NCBI RefSeq assembly: GCF_027460065.1
Contig: NZ_JAPYZZ010000001.1
Location: 252,864 to 316,863, forward strand
DNA length: 64,000 nucleotides
Origin: Martinezella rhizogenes
GTDB lineage: Bacteria > Pseudomonadota > Alphaproteobacteria > Rhizobiales > Rhizobiaceae
Direction: 5' to 3'
The translations under genes were made by a program, and so were the position numbers. Of the stretch, positions 26,550 through 35,398 are shown piece by piece. Each line of letters starts with the position of its first letter. The stretch's first letter is position 1. The notes below the pieces were generated by a model. It did not search any database, was not told where the DNA came from, and was given only the letters and a program-made list of their open reading frames with translations.

Positions 26550-26933
26550 CTAGAACAGGTCGAAGTCGCCGGAAGCCTTATCGAGCGGCTGGGAATGGCC
26601 GTGGCGCAAGGCCGCGCCGAGCGCCTTTTGCATTTCGGCAAGCTTGACGAGGCTGAGCGCGGTGGAGACGTCCACGAACCAGTCGGCGGGGATGGAGCCG
26701 GTGATGGTATCGATGAATTCGGCAAGGCCGCGGGTTTTCTGGACGGCAAGGTCGATGCCCTGCAAAAGCTTGACGCCTTCGGCGGACAATTGACCGCTGG
26801 TCACTTCAAGCAATTGCGGCTCGATGCGCTCGATGAGATAGGCGACGTCGTGCAGTTCCGATACCACCCGCATCAGAACATCCGGCAGGGCTTCTTCGAA
26901 CGGAGTGGTGGCGGTGTGCTCTGCAAGCTGCAT
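26550..26933 (-). CDS. cheT: CheT, rhizobial chemotaxis protein
   Basis: A 127-residue, mostly helical protein starting MQLAEHTATTPFEEALPDVL and ending in the acidic SGDFDLF. Its position as last gene of the che operon, after cheD, matches the rhizobial orf10/CheT, reported in Sinorhizobium to act with the CheY proteins in dephosphorylation. The predicted long helices resemble CheZ-like or four-helix proteins, but no phosphatase motif can be claimed from sequence. The frame stays open far upstream inside cheD; the ATG at 26933 is chosen because it begins just after the cheD stop. Confidence 0.8.
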   Translation of the reverse strand: MQLAEHTATTPFEEALPDVLMRVVSELHDVAYLIERIEPQLLEVTSGQLSAEGVKLLQGIDLAVQKTRGLAEFIDTITGSIPADWFVDVSTALSLVKLAEMQKALGAALRHGHSQPLDKASGDFDLF

Positions 26934-26947
26934 TGGAAACTCCGTGA

Positions 26948-27493
26948 CTAGAAAAATTCGATGTCGTTGGCGACGGGTTTGGGTGCCGGCACCGGACGCG
27001 TTTCCATGGCAACCGTCTTCTGGGTTTCCGCACCGCTGAGCGGATGTTGACGCGCACGCCCGGAGACCGGCCAGAACTCGATCTTGCGGCCATGATCCCC
27101 GCCCGTGGAGGAGCTGATGACCGGAATGCCTTCGTCCTTCAGAAACTGCATGGCGAAGATGGCGTTCTGCTCGCCGACATTCGAGAAGCTGGCGATCGTC
27201 TTGGCGCCGCCGAAAACCTTTGCTTCCAGCCGGTCGCGCCGGGCGCCCTGCTTCAAGAGGCCGTTGATCAGCAGCTCCATGAGATGCACGCCATAACGCG
27301 TCGCATCTCCGCCGGTCACATTGCCCGTTCCGGGCAGCAGGAAGTGGTTCATTCCTCCCAGCCCGGCAACGGGGTCTCTCAAACAGGCGGCCACGCACGA
27401 ACCAAGTATCGTCGTCATGACCACGTCGGGATCGCTGACAACCTTATACTCGCCCTGAATGATATGTACGCGCTTGGCCGCAGCTTCCATCAT
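26948..27493 (-). CDS. cheD: CheD, chemoreceptor glutamine deamidase
   Basis: A 181-residue enzyme that deamidates specific receptor glutamines and tunes receptor activity. The catalytic cysteine is Cys33 in [14 protein letters not shown] and the histidine is His50 in [10 protein letters not shown], in the family's usual order. Its ATG overlaps the stop codon of cheY2 (ATGA). Another ATG follows at once, so the protein may start at residue 2. It lies in the che operon between cheY2 and cheT. Confidence 0.95.
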   Translation of the reverse strand: MMEAAAKRVHIIQGEYKVVSDPDVVMTTILGSCVAACLRDPVAGLGGMNHFLLPGTGNVTGGDATRYGVHLMELLINGLLKQGARRDRLEAKVFGGAKTIASFSNVGEQNAIFAMQFLKDEGIPVISSSTGGDHGRKIEFWPVSGRARQHPLSGAETQKTVAMETRPVPAPKPVANDIEFF

Positions 27494-27879
27494 TTCAGCG
27501 ATCCGAAAACCGCTTCGATGGCCGCGCGCATCTTGTCGATGGTGAAGGGCTTGGCCAGCACGTTGTTGGCACCGAGCTGGGCTGCCTTCTGCACCAGCGC
27601 GCGGTCACCCTGCGCGGTGAGAATGATGAAGGCGGCCTTCTTGGTGGTCGGGTTGGCCCGCACCGCGTGCAGGAAACCGAGGCCGTCCATCTTGGGCATG
27701 TTGAAGTCGGAGATGACGAGATGATGGGGCTGCTGCTCCATGATCTTCAATCCCTGCTCGCCGTCGCCAGCGGAGGTGATCTGCTTGAAGCCGAGCTGTG
27801 TCAGCGCATCGCTGAGGAGCAGCCGGCTGGTCACCTGATCGTCAACGATCAGAACTTTGATCTTTTCTGCGAGAGACAT
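27490..27879 (-). CDS. cheY2: CheY2, chemotaxis response regulator
   Basis: A 129-residue single receiver domain. Phospho-acceptor Asp58 is in [15 protein letters not shown], the acidic pair is at residues 13-14 (IVDDQ), and the switch residues are in ILTAQGD and VLAKPFT. In Sinorhizobium CheY2 is the output regulator that binds the motor, while CheY1 drains phosphate; the order here is the same. It overlaps cheD (ATGA) and abuts cheB. Confidence 0.94.
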   Translation of the reverse strand: MSLAEKIKVLIVDDQVTSRLLLSDALTQLGFKQITSAGDGEQGLKIMEQQPHHLVISDFNMPKMDGLGFLHAVRANPTTKKAAFIILTAQGDRALVQKAAQLGANNVLAKPFTIDKMRAAIEAVFGSLK

Positions 27880-28934
27880 TAGTCAGCACCTTCTTTGCGG
27901 GCAGTGGTTAGTTTCAGGATTTCTTCGCCGATGGAGGCCAGCGGCAATTGTTGTTCCACCGCGCCAAGCTCATAGGCCACGCGGGGCATGCCATACACGA
28001 CACATGTTTTTTCGTTCTGGCCGACGGTGCGCGCACCGGCATGGCGCATTTTCAAAAGCCCGGCCGCGCCATCGCGGCCCATGCCGGTCAAGATGACACC
28101 GACGGCATTGCGTCCGGCAAGCTCGGCCACCGAATCGAACAGCACATCGACGGAGGGGCGATGGCCGTTGACGGGATCGCGGTCCAGAAGCCGGCAGCAG
28201 GGTGCGGACCGGTTGGCGATCTGCAAATGACGCTCACCGCCCGGCGCGAGGTAGATCTTGCCGGTCTGCAGGCGCGCGCCGTCCGTCGCCTCTTCCACCA
28301 CGGGCGCGCAGATGCGGTTCAGCCTCTCCGCGAAACTCTTGGTGAAGGTCGGCGGCATGTGCTGGGTAATCACGGTCGGCGGGCAATTGGCCGGGAACTT
28401 CTGCAGCACCGCGATCAGCGCTTCGACGCCGCCGGTGGAAGAGCCGATGGCCACGACCTTGCGACCCGCCCGATATTCGCTCATCGGAACCGGCTGCGGC
28501 GGCGCAGCGGTTTCCGGCCGGGCTGCGCGGTAGGCGGCATGTTGCGAGCGGGCAGCGGCCTTCACCTTGTCGGCCAGATCGCCGAAGGGGCGCGCATCAC
28601 CGGGAGCCGGCTTGCCGACACAGTCGAAAGCACCGATTTCAAGCGCAGCAAGCGAAGCATCCGCACCGCGATGGGTCAGCGATGAGACCATGATGACCGG
28701 CATGGGACGCAGACGCATGATTTTTTCGAGAAATTCGAGGCCATTCATTTCCGGCATCTCGATGTCGAGCGTCACGACATCGGGATTGAGCTGCTTGATG
28801 GCGGCGCGTGCTTCCATGGCGTTGCCGGCCTGGCCGACCACCTCGACTTCCGGATCAGCCTTGAGGACAGCCGAAATCAGGCCGCGCATGGTGGGAGAGT
28901 CGTCAACGACGAGGACCCGTGCGAGTGCGCTCAT
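27879..28934 (-). CDS. cheB: CheB, receptor methylesterase/glutamine deamidase
   Basis: A 351-residue response regulator enzyme that removes receptor methyl groups. The receiver carries Asp57 in [17 protein letters not shown]. The esterase domain has the triad Ser in [13 protein letters not shown], His in [17 protein letters not shown] and Asp in [11 protein letters not shown]. The linker (about 140-165) is Ala/Pro-rich. Its start overlaps the end of cheR by 4 bases and its end abuts cheY2. Confidence 0.97.
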   Translation of the reverse strand: MSALARVLVVDDSPTMRGLISAVLKADPEVEVVGQAGNAMEARAAIKQLNPDVVTLDIEMPEMNGLEFLEKIMRLRPMPVIMVSSLTHRGADASLAALEIGAFDCVGKPAPGDARPFGDLADKVKAAARSQHAAYRAARPETAAPPQPVPMSEYRAGRKVVAIGSSTGGVEALIAVLQKFPANCPPTVITQHMPPTFTKSFAERLNRICAPVVEEATDGARLQTGKIYLAPGGERHLQIANRSAPCCRLLDRDPVNGHRPSVDVLFDSVAELAGRNAVGVILTGMGRDGAAGLLKMRHAGARTVGQNEKTCVVYGMPRVAYELGAVEQQLPLASIGEEILKLTTARKEGAD

Positions 28935-29839
28935 GCCTTCCTCCCGGGTGCGTGACCGATAAAGCGATAGGTGGTGATGCCGGTATTGTCGAACAGGTTC
29001 TTGGCGTCACCGGACACACGTTCGGAATGGCCGATATAGAGGTGGCCGCCTTCCGGCAGCAGGCCTGCGAAACGCGACCAGATGCGCGTCTGCGTCGGCT
29101 CGTCGAAATAGATGACGACGTTGCGGCAGAAGATGACGTCGAAATTGCCCTTGAAGGGCCATTGCGTCATCAGGTTCAGCTCGTTGAAGGTGATAAGGCG
29201 CTTGACCTTGTCGTCGATGCGGAACTTGCGGCGACCGCCGGCATCGACCTCCGTGAACCATTGCTTGCGCATGGCGGGAGACACGGTTTCGAGCGCGTTG
29301 TCGTCGTAAACGCCGGCACGGGCCTGCGCCAAAATCTTCGGATCGATATCGGTGGCCAGAATCTTGAAATCGTAATCGGCCGCATTCGGGAACATGGCGA
29401 GCACGGTGAGCGCTATCGAATAGGGTTCCTGCCCGTCGGAGCAGGCGGCCGACCAGATGCGGACACGCCCGCCGCTCTTGGCACGAGCGATGAGGCCCGG
29501 CAGGACCTCGTCACGCAGATGTTCGAAATGATGGTTCTCGCGGAAGAAGCGGGTGAAATTTGTCGTCAGGTGCGACAGCATTTCCCGGCGTGGCTGCGCG
29601 CCCTCGGGCGAGGACACCAGTGCGCAATATTCACGGAAACCCGACAGGCCAAGATTGCGGATATGCTTCGACAGGCGGGAATAGACCAGCGACGCCTTGG
29701 TGTCGTTGAGATAGATGCCCGCATCGGCATAGATCATCGCCGCGATTTCCGAGAGGTCTCGTCTCGTCAGCGGGTATTCGCCGCTGGCAAGAACCTCGTC
29801 GGGAGACTGGCGCTGGTCGCTGAAATTAAGTGCTGCCAT
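28931..29839 (-). CDS. cheR: CheR, chemoreceptor methyltransferase
   Basis: A 302-residue S-adenosylmethionine-dependent methyltransferase that methylates receptor glutamates. The N-terminal helical domain ([19 protein letters not shown]) and the SAM site [18 protein letters not shown] are present, as is [11 protein letters not shown] near the C-terminus. The ATG is 13 bases after the cheA stop. No cheW lies between cheA and cheR, unlike the Sinorhizobium operon. Confidence 0.97.
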   Translation of the reverse strand: MAALNFSDQRQSPDEVLASGEYPLTRRDLSEIAAMIYADAGIYLNDTKASLVYSRLSKHIRNLGLSGFREYCALVSSPEGAQPRREMLSHLTTNFTRFFRENHHFEHLRDEVLPGLIARAKSGGRVRIWSAACSDGQEPYSIALTVLAMFPNAADYDFKILATDIDPKILAQARAGVYDDNALETVSPAMRKQWFTEVDAGGRRKFRIDDKVKRLITFNELNLMTQWPFKGNFDVIFCRNVVIYFDEPTQTRIWSRFAGLLPEGGHLYIGHSERVSGDAKNLFDNTGITTYRFIGHAPGRKA

Positions 29840-29852
29840 GGATGATCCGCTT

Positions 29853-32126
29853 TCAACCTGTCGCCGCGAGCGACATTTCCTGCTTCAGTGGCTGTCCGCG
29901 CGAGGCGCTGACGATGGCATCGACATCCAGAATGAGAGCGACGCGCCCGTCGCCGAGGATAGTGGCGGCGGCAATGCCTGGAACATGGGTATAGTTGGCC
30001 TCCAACGATTTGATGACGACCTGGCGCTGGCCCTGGATCGCATCGACCATCAGCGCACGCTGGCCGCCGCCTTCCGATTCCACCAGAAGAGCGACGCCCT
30101 CGACCGGATCGGCCTGGGTCGGGCGGAAGTTCAGGACGCGACCGACATCGACGAGCGGGCAGAAAGAGTTGCGGATGGAGATCAGCCGCTGATTGGAGCC
30201 GAAGGAGTGAATATTCTTCGCTTCCGGTTGCAGGGTCTCCACAATCGCGGTCAAAGGAACGACGAGCGTCTGGCCAGCAACGGTCACTACCATGCCGTCG
30301 AGAACGGCAAGCGTCAGCGGCAGGCTCATGGTGAAGGTCGAACCGAGACCGGGACGCGACGAGATGCTGATGCGACCGCCGAGCGCCTGAATGGAACGCT
30401 TGACCACATCCATGCCAACACCGCGACCGGAAATGTCGGAAATCTTGTCTGCCGTCGAGAAGCCCGGCGCGAAGATCAGATTATCGATCTCCTCGTCGGT
30501 CAGGTTCGCATCGGCGGCGATCAGATCGTTGTCGATCGCCTTCTGGCGAACGCGCTCGCGGTTGATGCCGGCGCCATCGTCCTGCAGCTCGATCAGGATG
30601 CGACCCGAGCGGTGCTTGGCCGAAAGCTTGATGGTGCCTTCCGGGTTCTTGCCCGCGGCTTCGCGCTTTTCCGGCGTCTCGATGCCGTGGTCGACGGCAT
30701 TGCGGATCATGTGCGTCAGGGGTTCGGCCAGCTTGTCGATGACCGTCTTGTCGACTTCGGTGTTCTCACCTTCGGTGACGAGGCGGATCTGCTTGCCGAT
30801 CATGTCGGCGACTTCGCGGACGATACGCGACATACGCTGGAAGACCGGCTTCACCGGCTGCGCGCGGATCGCCATGACGCTGTCCTGGATTTCGCGCGTC
30901 AGCTGCTGCAGCTCGTCGAGGCCCATATTAACGGCAGACGTGCCGCTCGCATCGTTTTCGATGACGCTCTGCGACAGCATGGCCTGATTGATGACGAGTT
31001 CGCCGACGAGGTTGATCAGGCGGTCAACGCGATCGAGGTCGACACGGATGGTCTGGCCGGCGCTGGCATTAGCGGCGGCATTGGCATTCGCCTGCGCTGC
31101 TGCAGGCGCTGCCGCCGCTTCGCGTTTTTCGATGGCGGCATTGACGCTCTGGGCGATCTGCGTCGTCGCGACGGCTGCCTCGACGGTTGCGGCAACGTAA
31201 GTCTCTTCCACCGCCGGGGCCGCGACGGCGGGTTCGTCCTGCGCATCACCGTCGAGAGCAGACAGATCGAACGGAACCGGGATCATCGGCAGTTCTTCTT
31301 CGTCCGCTACCGCATCCGAAACAACTGCGGTGATTTCGAGATCGCAATCCCATTCGGCGAATTCGAAGACGCTGCGGATTCCTTCCTCACCCTTTTCGGT
31401 GGCTATGGAAACCGTCCAGGAGAGGTAAGATGCTTCAGGATCGAGCTTGTCGAGCGAGGGCAGCTCCGACAGGTCGCAATTGGTGCTCATCTCACCAATG
31501 CGCGAGAGATCGCGCAGCAGAAGCGCTGCTTCGTTGCCCTTGGAATAGAGCGAGGCGTGCGGCTTGAACGTGATCTGGAAGGTCGGCGCCTCCATCAGCG
31601 GCGTCGTCTCGTCGGCAAAATCGGAGAAGGAGAACGGAATCGGCTCGAAGCCGCTTTCATCCGTCGGCTTTGGTGCTGCGGGCGCCTTGACGGGTTCCGG
31701 CGCCTTAACAGCGACGGGAGCCGGCGCGGATGCCGGAACGGCTTCGCCATTGGCCAGCGCTTCCAGTTCCTTGACGAGGCCACGAGTGCGGCTTTCATCG
31801 ACGCTGCCACCGTCTCTTGCGGCGTTGGTCAGATCCGCCAACACGTCGGCGGAGCGCAGCATGACTTTGAGAACGTCCTGTGACGGCTCCAGCTTGTTGG
31901 AACGAACGCAGTCAAGGGTCGTTTCAAAAACGTGGGCGAAGGCCACGAGATCATCGAGACCGAAGGCACCGGCCCCGCCCTTGATGGAATGAACGGCACG
32001 GAAAACGGCGTTGACGGTTTCCGGATCACGGTCGCCGTCATTCAATTTAAGAAGCCCCGATTCCAGTTCAGCGAGTTGCTCCTCGCACTCCTGGAAAAAG
32101 ATTTCCTTGATTTCGTTCATATCCAT
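29853..32126 (-). CDS. cheA: CheA, chemotaxis sensor histidine kinase
   Basis: A 757-residue kinase. P1 phosphotransfer His46 is in FRAVHSIKGGAGAFGL. A long, Ala/Pro-rich linker and P2-like region occupies about 140-360. The dimerisation segment, then the ATP-binding domain with the N box HMIRNAVDHGIETPEKRE, DDGAGINRERV and GRGVGMDVVKRS, and the C-terminal CheW-like P5 (about 610-750) follow. It is longer than E. coli CheA (654) because of the linker. It autophosphorylates under receptor control and passes phosphate to CheY1, CheY2 and CheB. Confidence 0.97.
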   Translation of the reverse strand: MDMNEIKEIFFQECEEQLAELESGLLKLNDGDRDPETVNAVFRAVHSIKGGAGAFGLDDLVAFAHVFETTLDCVRSNKLEPSQDVLKVMLRSADVLADLTNAARDGGSVDESRTRGLVKELEALANGEAVPASAPAPVAVKAPEPVKAPAAPKPTDESGFEPIPFSFSDFADETTPLMEAPTFQITFKPHASLYSKGNEAALLLRDLSRIGEMSTNCDLSELPSLDKLDPEASYLSWTVSIATEKGEEGIRSVFEFAEWDCDLEITAVVSDAVADEEELPMIPVPFDLSALDGDAQDEPAVAAPAVEETYVAATVEAAVATTQIAQSVNAAIEKREAAAAPAAAQANANAAANASAGQTIRVDLDRVDRLINLVGELVINQAMLSQSVIENDASGTSAVNMGLDELQQLTREIQDSVMAIRAQPVKPVFQRMSRIVREVADMIGKQIRLVTEGENTEVDKTVIDKLAEPLTHMIRNAVDHGIETPEKREAAGKNPEGTIKLSAKHRSGRILIELQDDGAGINRERVRQKAIDNDLIAADANLTDEEIDNLIFAPGFSTADKISDISGRGVGMDVVKRSIQALGGRISISSRPGLGSTFTMSLPLTLAVLDGMVVTVAGQTLVVPLTAIVETLQPEAKNIHSFGSNQRLISIRNSFCPLVDVGRVLNFRPTQADPVEGVALLVESEGGGQRALMVDAIQGQRQVVIKSLEANYTHVPGIAAATILGDGRVALILDVDAIVSASRGQPLKQEMSLAATG

Positions 32127-32142
32127 CGTGAAATGTCCCGTA

Positions 32143-32508
32143 TCAGGCGGTTACGCGCTCAATGGCATCGATGAGTTTTGCAGGGTCGAACGGCTTGACG
32201 ATCCAGCCGGTCGCACCGGCCTGGCGGGCGCGGTTCTTCTTTTCCGCATCGCTTTCGGTCGTCAGAACGAGGATCGGTATGGCGCGGTATTTTTCGTTGC
32301 GCCGCACGCCCTCGATGAAGCCGAAACCGTCGAGGCGTGGCATATTGATGTCAGTTACGATGACATCCGGGTTGCTCTGTTCCAGCACTTCGAGGCCCTC
32401 GATGCCGTCTTCGGCCTGAATGGTCTCGAAACCGGCATTGTTGAGCGTGACCAGGAGCATGTTCCTGATCGTTCTGGAATCATCCACGGTAAGAACTTTT
32501 TTCTTCAC
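32143..32508 (-). CDS. cheY1: CheY1, chemotaxis response regulator (phosphate sink)
   Basis: A 121-residue receiver domain with the acidic pair Asp9-Asp10, phospho-acceptor Asp53 in VIVTDINMPRLDG, Thr in LTTES and Lys in IVKPFDP. In rhizobia CheY1 lies upstream of cheA and takes phosphate from CheA without driving the motor. Its ATG overlaps the end of cheS by 4 bases. Confidence 0.94.
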   Translation of the reverse strand: MKKKVLTVDDSRTIRNMLLVTLNNAGFETIQAEDGIEGLEVLEQSNPDVIVTDINMPRLDGFGFIEGVRRNEKYRAIPILVLTTESDAEKKNRARQAGATGWIVKPFDPAKLIDAIERVTA

Positions 32509-32804
32509 TTTTGCATCTCCTTAGGGAGCAAATGGTCGATATCGACGCCTATCAGTTTCATGGTCTTGTCGAATGCATCGGAAACCCTGGCGAAACCAAA
32601 GGGCTTGCCATCCTCTTCCCAGGATTTCGCGCCGGCCATGAGGACTTGGGCGCACAGCGCGCCGATGCGCTCCACCTCGGACGCATCCACCGACAAAGGT
32701 GCTCCTCTCAGCGTCATCAGCTTGCCGTGCAGGGCCGATGCTTCGTTGAGATCCAGCACCGGTGACAGTTTCAGCGTCGCCTCAGCTGCTTTTCTGGCTG
32801 CCAT
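32505..32804 (-). CDS. cheS: CheS, STAS-domain chemotaxis protein
   Basis: A 99-residue STAS-like protein (SVDASEVERIGALCAQVLMAG, a strand-helix of the anti-sigma-antagonist fold). It is second in the che operon, between the receptor gene and cheY1, the position of CheS in Sinorhizobium, where it binds CheA and speeds CheY1 dephosphorylation. A conserved Ser at the usual STAS phosphorylation site is not evident; Gly-Ala follows Arg-Ile there. It overlaps cheY1 and its start abuts the receptor stop. Confidence 0.85.
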   Translation of the reverse strand: MAARKAAEATLKLSPVLDLNEASALHGKLMTLRGAPLSVDASEVERIGALCAQVLMAGAKSWEEDGKPFGFARVSDAFDKTMKLIGVDIDHLLPKEMQK

Positions 32805-34399
32805 TACATGACTCCCTGGCGCTTGAATTGTTGGTAATTCTGGCTGTTATCCGTGCGGCTATCCCCACGGGCCATAAATGATGAGTGCTGCCGATCCGCA
32901 CCGGCGGCAGCAGCGAAATGTTCCTGGCGGGCAATACGGAATTCGCGCACGGTGCGGCCGAGTTCCAGAATGACGGTATGAAGGGCGTCGGCCTCGGAGG
33001 CGCAGGCATTGCTATCGGCCGCATTTCGACCGGCATGCTTTTGCTGCTCAACGATATCGGCAGTGACCGATTGCAGTTCGCCGGCATGATCGGCGGTGCG
33101 GCGTGCGACCTCAACGATCATGTCGTTGATGCCCGATACCTGCTTGACGACCCCGCCAATCGCCTCCTGCGTGCGATTGACCATGCGCACGCCGCCCTCG
33201 ACCTGGGTCTTCGTGGTGCCGACAAGGCTCTTGATCTCTCTCGCGGCATCGGCGGAACGCTGGGCGAGTGCCCTGACTTCCTGCGCAACGACAGCGAAAC
33301 CACGACCGCTTTCACCCGCGCGGGCCGCCTCAATGCCAGCATTGAGGGCGAGGAGGTTGGTCTGGAAGGCGATCTCGTCGATGGTGCCGATGATCCGACC
33401 GATCTGTTCGGCGGATTGTTCGATGTCAGACATGGCGTCGATCGCCTCGCCGATCGCCCTGCCGCTTTCGACGGCCGCGTCGCGGGCGCTGGACACTGCC
33501 TTTTCCGTCGCCGAAATGCGCGCACCGTTTTCAGCCACGCTCGCAATCATCGTCTGAAGTGCCCGGGACGTCTCGGCAAGCGCTTCGGCCTGCTGTTGCG
33601 AGCGCTCGGCGATGGAACGACCGAGATCGGCAAAACGTGCGCTCAACGCCTCGGCCTCGCCCACACCGTTCTGGGCTGATACCAGCGACGCGCCTATGGT
33701 CGCGAGCGCCGTGTTGAAGGTTGCCGCAACATCCCGATAGGCGTCGGGGATGTCACCGTTGATACGGGCCTGCAAATCGCCCGCCGCAAAGGCCGTCAGC
33801 GCCGCGCCGAGCAGACTTGCCGCCTCCGAGCGGTCATTGTCGCGCTGTTCCTGAAGTTCCCGGCCATGGCGCAGGCGCAGTTCGTTGAAGCGCAGCGATA
33901 CGGCAATCTCGGTATCGACCATCACCAGCCGGACGACGTTCTTCACGGCTTCCGTCAGTTCACGGCTTTTCCGGCGGTTGCCGGGTAGGATGGAGCGGGG
34001 CGCATGTTCCGCCACCAGCCCGCCAAGCAGATGCTCCAGAACGACGGCATGGCTGGCGATCTGCCAGCGCGGATCGAGACCCATGCGACCGGCATTGTCT
34101 GAAAGAACCTTTACCCGTTCGGCATAAAGCGCATCGAAACGCGCATCCGTCAGCACGCTCCAGTGCGAGGATTGCAGATCATGCAGGCGGTCGAGCTGGT
34201 TTTCGCTTTCGAAAGACGGGGAACAGTCCGGCATGGACTGGAAACGGGTCATCACGTCGCGCAGGCCGGCCTTGACGTAAGGCTCGAGCATGCTGCGATA
34301 ATTGCGCAGGAAATCGGATTGCGTCTCATCGAGGCCGGCAAAACGCAGCCGTCCCGCCAGGCTTCCGCCTGCCGATCTGCGCGCTTGATCTGATGGCAA
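32804..34399 (-). CDS. Globin-coupled chemotaxis receptor heading the che operon
   Basis: A soluble chemoreceptor of about 531 residues. The N-terminal domain is protoglobin-like ([20 protein letters not shown]), with a candidate proximal haem-binding His in [18 protein letters not shown]. There is no transmembrane segment. A linker and the MCP signalling domain follow, with [20 protein letters not shown] and [19 protein letters not shown]. This matches the cytoplasmic IcpA-type receptor, an oxygen or redox sensor, that heads rhizobial che operons. No ATG fits: TTG at 34399, after GGGGCAGGAC, is my choice. The frame remains open to a TTG at 34462, so the N-terminus is uncertain. Confidence 0.85.
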   Translation of the reverse strand: MPSDQARRSAGGSLAGRLRFAGLDETQSDFLRNYRSMLEPYVKAGLRDVMTRFQSMPDCSPSFESENQLDRLHDLQSSHWSVLTDARFDALYAERVKVLSDNAGRMGLDPRWQIASHAVVLEHLLGGLVAEHAPRSILPGNRRKSRELTEAVKNVVRLVMVDTEIAVSLRFNELRLRHGRELQEQRDNDRSEAASLLGAALTAFAAGDLQARINGDIPDAYRDVAATFNTALATIGASLVSAQNGVGEAEALSARFADLGRSIAERSQQQAEALAETSRALQTMIASVAENGARISATEKAVSSARDAAVESGRAIGEAIDAMSDIEQSAEQIGRIIGTIDEIAFQTNLLALNAGIEAARAGESGRGFAVVAQEVRALAQRSADAAREIKSLVGTTKTQVEGGVRMVNRTQEAIGGVVKQVSGINDMIVEVARRTADHAGELQSVTADIVEQQKHAGRNAADSNACASEADALHTVILELGRTVREFRIARQEHFAAAAGADRQHSSFMARGDSRTDNSQNYQQFKRQGVM

Positions 34400-34906
34400 G
34401 TCCTGCCCCAACCGACGTCCCCAACAACATGACGGCCGGTAAAACCCGGCCAAATTGGCCAAGGTTCAAAACGCCAGCACCCTCCAGGGATTTTTGAACG
34501 AACATACCCATCGCGGACGATGCGGCATCGACGCCTGCCTGACCTTCTTGAACCAAGAAACGAAAATACCGGATCGGGCCCGGTACGGCAGTGCGGCGTC
34601 ATGCCTGGAAGGGGAGGAACCCCATTCCGCCGTGGAAATACTACCAATCTTTATGGTTAATTCCTTGCTTGAAAGTTAAGAAACATAAGTACCGGCGTCA
34701 AACGGTAAAATTTGTAAAAGCTTTTAGCCATTGTCGCCCTTACTTTGCCGCAAACAGGCAAAAACGAAAAGGAATCGGACGCTCCTCCCGGTTTTTCCGG
34801 CCTGTGCGCTGGACAAGCGCGTGCGGCTTCCCCTAAAACAAATCAACGGGATATTCGCTCAGCGGTGATGCTTTAAAGAGACCTTTTCGACCAGGGAGAT
34901 GCCAAC
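34400..34906. promoter_or_regulatory. Divergent region upstream of the che operon
   Basis: About 500 bases between the che operon (minus) and a small plus-strand gene. It must carry the che promoter. A+T content is highest at 34640-34770, which includes GGTTAATTCCTTGC and TTTGTAAAAGC. I see no protein-coding signal that I trust and no clear operator repeat. Confidence 0.45.
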
Positions 34907-35293
34907 TTGCCACGGATGGAGAAAGGCCGCAGTTCAAGGCGCCATCCGCAAGTGCTCATCGGTCTCGTGGTCGCGAGCTTGCTTGTCATGATCGGCTTTC
35001 AGGCGCCCGCAGGCGTCAAGGCGCTTTCCAAGGCCAGCCGCCTCGAGCGGTTGCAGACCGTCGATCTCAGCCGTTCGCTTTCTCTTCGCGACAAGGATTG
35101 CGATCGCGGCAATGATTACGATTGCCGAAGCGGCGATGCGGGCCGTGGGTTCCGGCACGGAGAGTTCCCCTCACACGCGCTCAGCATCACCGACAATGCC
35201 AAGGCCCCGCTCGTTGCTGTTGCCATCGTGCCACAAGCTTTCCGAGACTTTGCCAGCGTGGTTCCACGCGCGCCTCCGCATATTATGTATTAG
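34907..35293 (+). CDS. Hypothetical exported protein
   Basis: A 128-residue protein with an N-terminal hydrophobic segment (HPQVLIGLVVASLLVMIGFQ, about residues 14-33) preceded by several basic residues, so a signal peptide or anchor is likely. The middle is charged (RDKDCDRGNDYDCRSGD) with two Cys six residues apart. I recognise no family. The start is TTG at 34907 eight bases after GGGAG; an ATG three codons later is also possible. It lies about 105 bases before the Mrp operon. Reality of the gene is moderate: coding bias is weaker in the second half. Confidence 0.45.
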   Translation: MPRMEKGRSSRRHPQVLIGLVVASLLVMIGFQAPAGVKALSKASRLERLQTVDLSRSLSLRDKDCDRGNDYDCRSGDAGRGFRHGEFPSHALSITDNAKAPLVAVAIVPQAFRDFASVVPRAPPHIMY

Positions 35294-35398
35294 TCATCCG
35301 GCGGTCATCATCATTGGGTTCATAACGAACCTTGAGGGATCGGAGTCGTCGGAAACCCGCCGTAGGCTCCCATTCCAGAGAGAAAACCGCCGCCGCAT

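Noticed and set aside
26550..27398. A 282-codon frame ending as CheT
   Set aside because: The upstream half overlaps cheD in another frame and is Arg-rich with no homology; CheT starts at 26933.
29838..31883. A 681-codon open frame on the plus strand opposite cheA
   Set aside because: It is a shadow of cheA: the product is Arg/Asp-rich and low in complexity with no domain, while the minus-strand frame gives a full CheA with all boxes. G+C-rich genes often leave the antisense frame open.
34326..34556. A 76-codon frame with a hydrophobic segment ahead of the che operon
   Set aside because: It overlaps the start of the globin-coupled receptor in another frame and has no Shine-Dalgarno or homologue that I recognise.
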